Shown here one piece after another: positions 52,952 through 61,600 of a stretch of 64,000 nt of DNA (positions within the stretch are counted from its first letter, which is position 1; every line of letters begins with the position of its first letter). The translations under genes were made by a program, and so were the position numbers. The notes beneath the pieces were generated by a model, which saw only the letters and a list, made by a program, of their open reading frames with translations, was not told where the DNA came from and made no database searches. This DNA is from Hydromonas sp. (GTDB lineage Bacteria > Pseudomonadota > Gammaproteobacteria > Burkholderiales > Burkholderiaceae): assembly GCA_017495165.1 (NCBI GenBank), contig JAFEII010000003.1, positions 56,392 to 120,391 of the forward strand. Reading direction: 5' to 3'.

Positions 52952-54874
52952 TCAAACTTTGGCTTCCAACTCTTCCCAGCGCGTCAAGCACGCCAACAAC
53001 TCCGCTTCGATTTCAGTCAAGCGGTTGGCAATTTGAGCCGCACGCGGCGCATCTTTGCTAAACACGTCGCCCAACTCCAACTCCGCCACAATCGCGGCTT
53101 GCTCTGACTCCAGCGCCGCCATTTTTGTGGGCAGCTCGTCTAGCTCGCGTTGTTCTTTGTAACTTAATTTAACTTTTGCAGGCGCAGGTTTCACCACTTC
53201 TGCCACTGGCGCGGCTTTTGGCGCGGGCGCGTTGGCGAGCTGTTCGTTGTGCCCGACGGGGGTTTTGAGGCCGCTTTGGCGTTGCCAGTCATAAAAACCG
53301 CCCACGTATTCGCGCCAATCACCTGCGCGCGGTTCGGCGGCGATCACACTGGTGACGACGTTGTCCAAAAACTCACGGTCATGCGACACCAAAAACACCG
53401 TGCCGTTGTAGTCTTGCAATAATTCTTCCAATAATTCGAGCGTCTCAATATCCAAATCGTTGGTCGGTTCGTCCAACACCAATACATTGGCGGGTTTGGC
53501 GAATAATCGGGCCAAAAACAAGCGATTGCGCTCGCCACCTGACAATGATTTCACGGGCGAATGCGCACGTTGCGGCGCAAACAAAAAGTCATTTAAATAG
53601 CCAACCACGTGTTTTTTAGAGCCGTTGATTTCGACCCATTCTGAACCAGGGCTAATTGTATCGGCCAATGTGGCTTCTAAATCAAGCCCCGCGCGCATTT
53701 GGTCAAAGTACGCAATTTCTAAATTCGTGCCGTTTTTGATTTTGCCAGAGTCCGCTTCCAATTCGCCCAAAATCAATTTGAGCAACGTGGTTTTGCCAAT
53801 TCCATTGCCTGCCAACAAACCAATTTTGTCACCGCGCATAATATTGGCGGTAAAGTCGCGCACAATCACGCGCTCGCCAAACGATTTGCACACCAATTCC
53901 ATCTCCGCAATGACCTTGCCAGAGCGGTCGGCTTGCGAGACATCCATTTTGACATTGCCCACTTGGTCGCGCCGCGCGCCGCGTTGGGCGCGCATTTCAA
54001 CCAATGCATTGATGCGCGCAGTGCTTTTGGTGCGCCGCGCTTCCACGCCTTTGCGAATCCATACTTCTTCTTGCGCCAAAACTTTATCAAATTTGGCATT
54101 TTCAACCGCTTCATCGGCCAATTGCTGGGCTTTGGTTGCTTGATACGCCAAAAAATTACCAGGGTAGGAGCGCAATTGACCACGGTCAAGTTCGACAATC
54201 CGCGTTGAAACGTTGTTTAAGAATGCGCGATCATGCGTGATGAACAACACCGCGCCTTTGAAGTTTTTGAGCAAGTCTTCCAGCCACGCAATCGCCGTCA
54301 TGTCCAAGTGATTGGTTGGCTCATCGAGCAACAAGACTTCAGGGTTTTGCACCAGTGCGCTCGCCAGCGCCACGCGTTTTTGCAAACCGCCTGACAACGC
54401 ACCACACAAAGTATGCGGATTTAAATCGAGTTGCGACAACAACGTTTGTACCCGCGCATGCAAGCTCCAGCCGTCATGCGCTTCGAGCTCATGTTGCACC
54501 ACTTGCATACGATCGAGCAGTTTGACCATCGTGTCTTCGTCCGCATCGCCCAATTGCTCGGTCAAGCTGTCATATTCTTCCAACCACGCCGCCGCTTCGC
54601 CCGCGCCTTCGGCCACGGCGTGCAATACCGTGGTTTCGGGCGCAAACAACGGTTCTTGTTGCACATACGCGCAACGCAAGCCGTTTTGGCGCGCAACCAC
54701 GCCGTCGTCGGCGTTTTGAATCCCTGCGATGATTTTGAGCAACGACGACTTGCCCGTGCCATTGCGCCCAATCAGCCCAACGCGTTCGTTTTCATCCAAA
54801 CTAAAACTCGCGCGGTCAAGCAATGCCACGTGTCCGTACGCCAATTGTGCGTCGGTGATGCTAAATAAAGCCAT
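52952..54874 (-). CDS. uup: ABC-F family ATPase Uup
   Basis: Soluble tandem ABC protein of the ABC-F group, 640 residues. Two nucleotide-binding domains are visible: Walker A GRNGTGKSS with LSGGLQKRVALA, and GNGIGKTT with LSGGERNRLFLAR, each with a Walker B ending in LLDEPTNHLD or VLDEPTNDLD. The linker contains the long charged helices of ABC-F proteins. The C-terminal 90 residues form a Uup-type coiled coil (KLSYKEQRELDELPTKM). Uup acts on ribosomes and affects precise excision of transposons in E. coli. The ATG at 54874 is the family start. It is separated from the type I secretion genes by a terminator-like hairpin. Confidence 0.94.
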   Translation of the reverse strand: MALFSITDAQLAYGHVALLDRASFSLDENERVGLIGRNGTGKSSLLKIIAGIQNADDGVVARQNGLRCAYVQQEPLFAPETTVLHAVAEGAGEAAAWLEEYDSLTEQLGDADEDTMVKLLDRMQVVQHELEAHDGWSLHARVQTLLSQLDLNPHTLCGALSGGLQKRVALASALVQNPEVLLLDEPTNHLDMTAIAWLEDLLKNFKGAVLFITHDRAFLNNVSTRIVELDRGQLRSYPGNFLAYQATKAQQLADEAVENAKFDKVLAQEEVWIRKGVEARRTKSTARINALVEMRAQRGARRDQVGNVKMDVSQADRSGKVIAEMELVCKSFGERVIVRDFTANIMRGDKIGLLAGNGIGKTTLLKLILGELEADSGKIKNGTNLEIAYFDQMRAGLDLEATLADTISPGSEWVEINGSKKHVVGYLNDFLFAPQRAHSPVKSLSGGERNRLFLARLFAKPANVLVLDEPTNDLDIETLELLEELLQDYNGTVFLVSHDREFLDNVVTSVIAAEPRAGDWREYVGGFYDWQRQSGLKTPVGHNEQLANAPAPKAAPVAEVVKPAPAKVKLSYKEQRELDELPTKMAALESEQAAIVAELELGDVFSKDAPRAAQIANRLTEIEAELLACLTRWEELEAKV

Positions 54875-54894
54875 GATAATTTTCTTAAAAAGTG

Positions 54895-54916
54895 ATGCAC
54901 GAACGATGTCGTGCAT
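54895..54916 (-). terminator. Terminator-like hairpin between hlyD-like gene and uup
   Basis: 8-bp stem ATGCACGA / TCGTGCAT with a six-base loop, followed on the minus strand by CACTTTTTAAG. It follows the adaptor gene by about 40 bases and probably ends the type I secretion transcript. Confidence 0.6.
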
Positions 54917-54956
54917 GGGTTGTGTTCAGGTGATTTTGCGTCAAAATGGGTGTGGA

Positions 54957-56372
54957 TTAGCGTTCTTTTAAGCTCTCGCTTTGATACTCTTTGAGCGGGC
55001 TTAAGAAATAATCAATCACACGGCGCTCATCGGTTTGAATCTCAGCGGTCACAGACAACCCCGGTGACAAACGAATTTGAGCGGCGTTTTTATCCGTATT
55101 GGGCATAACGCTGATTTTAGCGGCATACACCAAACCGAGTTTTTCATCGACAATCGCGTCATTTGACAAACTCGCCACCTTACCACGAACCACCCCATAT
55201 TTGCTATATGGAAATGCGTCTACTTTGATTTGTACGTCCTGCCCCACCCGCACAAAACCGACGTCTTTGTTCGCCAAAAACACCTCAATCTCCAGCGGAT
55301 TGTCCAGCGGCACAATCACCATCAGCGCTTGCGCAGGCGTCACCACGCCGCCCACCGTATGCACCGCAAGCTGTTGCACCGTGCCATCCACGGGCGCAGT
55401 GACAACCGATTGCTCTTTTTTAAACATGGTTTGGCTCAACTCTTGCGTTGCCACGTTTTTCTTTTGCGTGCCATCGTTGAGGCTTTCTAGCGCGACTTTG
55501 CGCACGTTTGAGATGATTTCCTCGCGTTTGCTGGCCGCTTGCGCAATGGCCGCGCTCATTTGCTTTTCTAGCCCAGCCGCTTGCGAGAGGTCTTTTTGTT
55601 GGTCAATCCGCTCTTGCTCTTTGTCCATATACGCATGTTCGGAGATGAAGCCTTCTTTTACCAACTGTTTATAGTCATTTGAGCGACGTTGCGCCATGGC
55701 CACCGCTGCACGCAATTGCACGGCTTGCTCATGATTTGAGTTGCGGCTCATGGTGTAGCCTTGCGCCTCTTCTGTGGCTTGGCGCAACTGCGTCATCAAC
55801 TGCGTGTATTGGGCATCAAGCAGGTTTTTGGCTTCCAAATAAACCACATCATCCACGCCGTCAGGGCGCGCCAATACGGGCGGCATCTTTTTATCTACCG
55901 CTTCAATCAACGCGTTGGCGCGGTCGATTTGCAGCTGCGCAAACAACGCGTCTTGCTTGATGCGCATGAGTTTGGCGTCAATTTCCGTCGCATCCAGCGT
56001 GAGCAACACATCGCCTGCCTTGACCGTTTGCCCATCCACCACATTGATTGCCATGATGGTTGCCGCGTCCAATGGCTGAATCACTTTGCTGTGGCCATTG
56101 GGTACAACTTTGCCCTGCCCAGACGCCACCACATCCACGCGCCCAAATATCGCCCACACCAGTCCAATCAGCGCAAACGCCATAATCAGCCACATCGCCC
56201 AGCGCGGCTTGGGCGACAACGGGGTTTCTTGCAACGCCAGCGCGGCGGGCATAAATTCTGATTCGTGCGACAAATAATCGACAAAATCAGTCTGCGCACG
56301 CTGTTGCCACGCGGCTTTAAACACCGAGCGGTAATGCTGTACCAATTCTTTCATCGCCATCCAACGCATCAT
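54957..56372 (-). CDS. Type I secretion membrane fusion protein, HlyD family
   Basis: Periplasmic adaptor of a type I secretion system, 471 residues. It has a short cytoplasmic N-terminus, one membrane helix at about 58-77 (WAMWLIMAFALIGLVWAIFG), a lipoyl/hammerhead part (GKVVPNGHSKVIQPLDAATI), a long coiled-coil region around 130-300, and a beta-barrel end with DGTVQQLAVHTVGGVVTPAQ. These features match HlyD/LapC-type adaptors. The start overlaps the stop of the ABC exporter gene (ATGATG), with a GGGGG ribosome binding site. The outer-membrane TolC partner is not in the window. Confidence 0.93.
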   Translation of the reverse strand: MMRWMAMKELVQHYRSVFKAAWQQRAQTDFVDYLSHESEFMPAALALQETPLSPKPRWAMWLIMAFALIGLVWAIFGRVDVVASGQGKVVPNGHSKVIQPLDAATIMAINVVDGQTVKAGDVLLTLDATEIDAKLMRIKQDALFAQLQIDRANALIEAVDKKMPPVLARPDGVDDVVYLEAKNLLDAQYTQLMTQLRQATEEAQGYTMSRNSNHEQAVQLRAAVAMAQRRSNDYKQLVKEGFISEHAYMDKEQERIDQQKDLSQAAGLEKQMSAAIAQAASKREEIISNVRKVALESLNDGTQKKNVATQELSQTMFKKEQSVVTAPVDGTVQQLAVHTVGGVVTPAQALMVIVPLDNPLEIEVFLANKDVGFVRVGQDVQIKVDAFPYSKYGVVRGKVASLSNDAIVDEKLGLVYAAKISVMPNTDKNAAQIRLSPGLSVTAEIQTDERRVIDYFLSPLKEYQSESLKER

Positions 56373-58567
56373 GCCCCCTGTTGTAACGTATACAAATGAC
56401 GGTATTGGCCGCCTTCTTTGAGAATCAGCTCTTGGTGTGACCCCATTTCAATGATTTGCCCTTTGTCCATCACCAAAATCCGATGGGCGTGCCGCACCGC
56501 CGACAACCGATGCGCAATAATGATCACGGTGCGCCCGTGGCAAATCGCCGCCATGTTTTGCTGAATGATGCGCTCCGATTCATAATCGAGCGCGCTGGTC
56601 GCTTCATCAAAAATCAACACACGCGGGTTGCTCATCAACGCCCGCGCAATCGCAATCCGCTGACATTGCCCGCCCGATAAACTCGAACCGTGTTCCCCAA
56701 CCATCGTATCGTAACCCTCCGCCAACTCCAAAATAAACTCATGCGCACCCGCCAGTTTTGCCGCTTGCATGACTTTATCCAGCGGCGCACCAGGGTCAGT
56801 CAAAGCGATGTTGTCGCGAATGGTGGCAGAAAACAACACATTCTCTTGCAACACCACGCCAATTTGGCGGCGCAACGACGATGCATCGGCCACCGCCAAA
56901 TCAATCCCATCCACCAGAACCCGCCCAGATTCAGGCACATACAAGCGTTGCACCAGTTTGGTCAGCGTGCTTTTGCCCGAACCCGAACGCCCCACAATCC
57001 CAATCACCTCACCCGCCGCAATCTGCAAACTCACATCATTGAGCACCGCAGGCCGCTCAGGCTGATAGCGAAACACCACGCGTTCCAGCGTCACATCACC
57101 GCGCAGCGGCGGCAAACTGTTTTTTTGGCTGCCCACCTCCGTGCGCGTGTTTAAAATATCGCCCAGCCGTTGCACCGAAATCCCCGTTTGCTGAAAATCC
57201 GTCCACAACTGCGCCAAGCGCATCACGGGTTGCGCCACTTGCCCCGCCAACATATTAAACGCAATCAATTGCCCCACCGACAACTTACCCTCAATCACCA
57301 ATTTCGCCCCAAAATACAAGGTCAACACCGTGACGATTTTGCTAATCAGCGTCACGCCGCCACTGGCAAAGTTACCAATTGTTGCCGTTTTAAAACTCGA
57401 TTTGACGTATTCCGCCAGCTGATTGTCCCACTTGCGCGTCCATTGTGGCTCAATCGCCATCGCCTTGACCGTGCCCATCGCGCCGATGGTTTCGACCAAA
57501 AAGGCTTGATTTTCTGCGCCGCGATTAAACTTTTCGTCCAAGCGTTTTTTTAAAATCGGGGTCACGCTCATCGACAAAATAAAATAACACGGCAACGACA
57601 ACGCCACAATCAACGTCAGCCACGCGCTGTAATAAAACATCACCGACAGAAACACCACCGAAAACAACAAATCAAGCAGCACCGTAATCGCATTGCCCGT
57701 TAAAAATGAGCGAATATTTTCCAGCTCACGCACCCGCGCCACCGAATCACCCACGCGCCGCGCCTGAAAATACGCCAACGGCAACGCCAACAAATGCCGA
57801 AACAGTTTTGACCCAAGCTCCACATCAATCCGACTGGTCGTGTGCGAAAACACATAGGTGCGTAACACCGTCAACGCCACCTCAAACACAATAATCACCG
57901 TCAACCCAACCGCAATCACATCAAGCGTTGCAAAGCCGCGATGCACCAGCACCTTGTCCATCACCACCTGAAAAAACAACGGCGTAATCAGCGCAAAACA
58001 CTGCAACACAAAACTCACCAACAGCACCTCGAACAGCATTTTGCGGTACTTCACCACCGCAGGCACAAACCAGCTAAAGTCAAACTGCGCCAATTCACCC
58101 ACCGCAGAGGCGCGCGACGTAAACAAAATCAGCTCGCCCGACCACATCGCCGCAAAATCAGCGTGGCTCAAATCCAACGGACTTGCCTGCGCAATGTCTT
58201 TAATCAACACCCGCTCGCCCGCCGCCCGCGCCACAATCACATAACGCCCATCGATGAGCCGCGCCATCGCAGGCAACGGTGTTTTTGGCAAACGCGTCAC
58301 ATCGGCCTGCACCACTTTTGCCTTGAGCGCAAATGCCTTGGCCGCCTGCAATACTTCCTGCTGCCCAAACAACGCGCCCGTATCCACATACTCATGCCGC
58401 AACTGCTCAGGGTCAACCGCCACCTGATGAAACCGCGCAATCATCGCAAAGCAAATCAGCGCGGTGTCGAGCACATCGGCTTGCGGTGCGTCATCATTGA
58501 CTTCATGCGCTTCATGCGCATGATTGGGATGATTGACATCACCTGCCGTTATCGAGTCTTGATTCAT
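56369..58567 (-). CDS. Type I secretion ABC exporter, HlyB-like with inactive C39 domain
   Basis: A 732-residue exporter that would drive RTX protein export. The N-terminal 150 residues form a C39-peptidase-like domain in which the catalytic cysteine position is Thr (DTALICFAMIARFH; the position four before the Cys). It is therefore the non-cleaving C39-like domain of HlyB type, which binds unfolded RTX substrates. Six membrane helices follow to about residue 430. The ATPase domain has GIVGRSGSGKSTL, LSGGQCQRIAIARAL and VLIFDEATSALD. I chose the ATG at 58567 with AGGT eight bases upstream; a TTG at 58591 is less likely. It lies between the RTX gene and the adaptor gene. Confidence 0.93.
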   Translation of the reverse strand: MNQDSITAGDVNHPNHAHEAHEVNDDAPQADVLDTALICFAMIARFHQVAVDPEQLRHEYVDTGALFGQQEVLQAAKAFALKAKVVQADVTRLPKTPLPAMARLIDGRYVIVARAAGERVLIKDIAQASPLDLSHADFAAMWSGELILFTSRASAVGELAQFDFSWFVPAVVKYRKMLFEVLLVSFVLQCFALITPLFFQVVMDKVLVHRGFATLDVIAVGLTVIIVFEVALTVLRTYVFSHTTSRIDVELGSKLFRHLLALPLAYFQARRVGDSVARVRELENIRSFLTGNAITVLLDLLFSVVFLSVMFYYSAWLTLIVALSLPCYFILSMSVTPILKKRLDEKFNRGAENQAFLVETIGAMGTVKAMAIEPQWTRKWDNQLAEYVKSSFKTATIGNFASGGVTLISKIVTVLTLYFGAKLVIEGKLSVGQLIAFNMLAGQVAQPVMRLAQLWTDFQQTGISVQRLGDILNTRTEVGSQKNSLPPLRGDVTLERVVFRYQPERPAVLNDVSLQIAAGEVIGIVGRSGSGKSTLTKLVQRLYVPESGRVLVDGIDLAVADASSLRRQIGVVLQENVLFSATIRDNIALTDPGAPLDKVMQAAKLAGAHEFILELAEGYDTMVGEHGSSLSGGQCQRIAIARALMSNPRVLIFDEATSALDYESERIIQQNMAAICHGRTVIIIAHRLSAVRHAHRILVMDKGQIIEMGSHQELILKEGGQYRHLYTLQQGA

Positions 58568-58662
58568 GCCGCAACCTATAAAAATCCACAAAAAGAGCCG
58601 TACCGCCCCACAAGCCCAAGACCATAAAGCCCAATATATTTACAAACAAACCATTTACCAAA

Positions 58663-61600
58663 TTATTGCCAATTTGCCGCAATCACCGAGTCTAATGCCG
58701 TTTGATAATTAGCAGGTAAACTCGTTTGCCCCGCGCTTGGGGGCGCAAAAGCCGCCATTGCGCCGACCAAATTATCAACCTGAGAATCAAGCAGCGTAAG
58801 GCCATCGCCCACTTTAATTTTTTCCATATGGTAGCCTGAGTCCACATACCAATTGCCAACAATTACGTCATTTGAAGTGCCTATAGTACTAATCTTGAGA
58901 TGATCCCCCACGCGCTCAAACCATAATTGATCCGTTTTCACGCCTGTAAACGTGACCGTATCAACATGGCTTGGATTAGGGTCATATTCAGCCAAAATCC
59001 ATTTTGCTTTGGAAGTACCAAAAGTATAATCATTACTCCCCAAATCACCAGACATCACCCAATAGCCATCTCCTATATTTCCAGCGCCGTAAATAACTCG
59101 AGTACTTGCATCCGCATAAAAATGATCTTGCATCAAAGTGTCGTAATTAAGTGTCGGTGCAGATGGAGTTTCTGCCGATACACTTAAATTAAAATTGCTC
59201 GAGGTATTTGCGCCCGCAATATCGGTCGCTGTCACAGAGAATTTCAAATTGCCGACATCTGATCCCGCTGGCATGCCACTTAAGGTCCCTGTAGCGGTGT
59301 CAAACTTCAACCAGCTCGGCAAGGCAGTACCATCTGACTTTAAAACCTTATAGCTCAAGACATCACCGGCATCAATGTCTTTAAAGGCATTCCCTGGAAT
59401 TTGGAAACTAAAAACCTTACCTTGCTTGGCTGTTTGACTGCTGATTGGCGTCTCAACTGTTGGCGCATCGTTCACATTGTTAACAAGCAACCCAAAATCA
59501 CTACTCACTGATGCGCCCGCCCTATCTATCGCTTGAATAGTAAAATTTAGGTTTCCAACATCACTGTTGCTTGGCGTTCCGCTCAATGTTCGTGTTACCG
59601 CATCAAATGTGAGCCACGCGGGCAATGCCGTGCCATCGGATTTTTTAAGTTCGTACCTTAATGCGTCCCCTTCATCTACATCAACAAATACGCCATCTGG
59701 TAGCGCAAACCTAAACAACATGCCCTGAGTCGCATATTGATCGGCCAGTGCAGCTTTCACTGTCGGCGCTTTATTGACCATTGCAATCACATCACTCTGG
59801 CCTAATACTAGGTTATTTGAAAACTTAATCTTCTCGACAACACTGGCAGCCTCTTTAAAATAATTTTTTATAGACACCGCATCTGCCACACCATAATGAA
59901 TCACCAAATCCAAGCCCACTTGACTCATACGAGCGGATGCAAAATCCACGTTAATTTGCAAGGTATCCACATTGCCCATTACGCCATCAAAATCATTGAT
60001 TGAATCCACACCATCACCCAAATTGAGCACATAAAGGTCATTCCCTGCCGCGCCTAACATCAAGTCATTGCCTTTGCCCCCAATCAGTGTATTCTCTGCA
60101 ACATTTCCTATGAGGACATTGGCCACCCCATTTCCTGTGGCATTAATCGCATTTCCACCGGTTAAAGTTAAGTTTTCAATATTTGACACCACACCTAAAT
60201 CATACGAGATGCTCGAAACGATGGTGTCGCTGCCTTCGTTAGCAAGTTCTACCATTGCGTCTATATTGCCAGCACCAACCACGTAAGTATCGTCGCCTAC
60301 GCCGCCCATTAGGGTATCAGCCCCCAAGCCACCATCAAGCACATCATTGCCCGCCCCCCCTGTTAATACATTGGTTGCATCATTACCCGTCAAGCGATTA
60401 TCCAAATCATTACCTGTCGCATTAAGCGATGCCACCCCCGTCAAAATAAGGTTCTCAACATAGGCGCTTAATGTATGAGTGACGCTACTGCGCACAGTAT
60501 CCAAACCCTCGCCAGCATTTTCATATACCACATCTGCGATGTTATCAACTATATAGGTATCGTCACCCAAACCACCCTTCAGCGTGTCTGCACCAACATC
60601 TCCATCAAGCACATTATTAGCACTGTTGCCGACCATTACATTGTTCGCGGCATTGCCCTTCGCGCTGAGCGCTTCGTTACCAAGCAGCGTGATATTCTCA
60701 ATATTAGCCAACAGCGAAACAATGCTGATTTTTGATTTCAAGGTATCCAAACCTTCATTGGCATCTTCAACCACAACATCATCCTGAGAATCAACCTCAT
60801 AGACATCATCGCCTAAACCACCAATTAGAGTGTCGGCTCCGCCGCCGCCAACCAGCGTATCGTTACCCGCATTACCAATGAGTTTATTATTAGCCGAATT
60901 ACCAACGAGCGTATTATCCGCAGCATTGCCAGTACCATTCACAGCGTCAACCCCAAGCAACTCCAAATCCTCAAGGTTACTGCCAAGGGTATAACTCATG
61001 CGGGCACGCACCGTGTCTCGGCCATCATCAAACGACTCATAGACAACGTCTCTTGCATCATCAACAATATAAGTGTCATTGCCTGAGCCGCCACTCATGT
61101 TATCCGCACCAGCACCACCATCAATCACATTGTCTGCCCCATTACCAACTATGCGATTATCTTGAGCATTGCCAGTGCCATTGATGCTCGCTACACCTTC
61201 TAAGTTTAAGTCTTCGATATAAGCACCGAGCGTATACGTCACGCTACTATTGACCGTGTCCGCTCCCTCACTGGCATTTTCTGTAATGACATCACCAACA
61301 TTGTCAACCGCATAAACATCACTACCTGCGCCGCCGCTCATCGCATCTCGGCCACCGCCGCCATCTATCGTATCGTTGCCATCGCCGCCACTGATAATGT
61401 CATTGCCGCCATGGCCGTAAATCGTATCATTTCCTGCACCACCGTTAATTGTGTCCGAGTTAATTGTGCCATTGAGTGTGTCATCGTTCGACGTGCCAAA
61501 GATCAAAGCATCAGAGCCCACTCCGCCATTTTGGACAACCACCATCACGGCAGCATAATCCCACACACGGCCATCAGAAAACCTAATAAACTCAATCGCA

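Noticed and set aside
57941..58627. Plus-strand open frame of 228 codons over the HlyB-like gene
   Set aside because: It lies entirely opposite a well-supported exporter gene, is extremely rich in His, Arg and Gln as expected for an antisense frame, and has no ribosome binding site.
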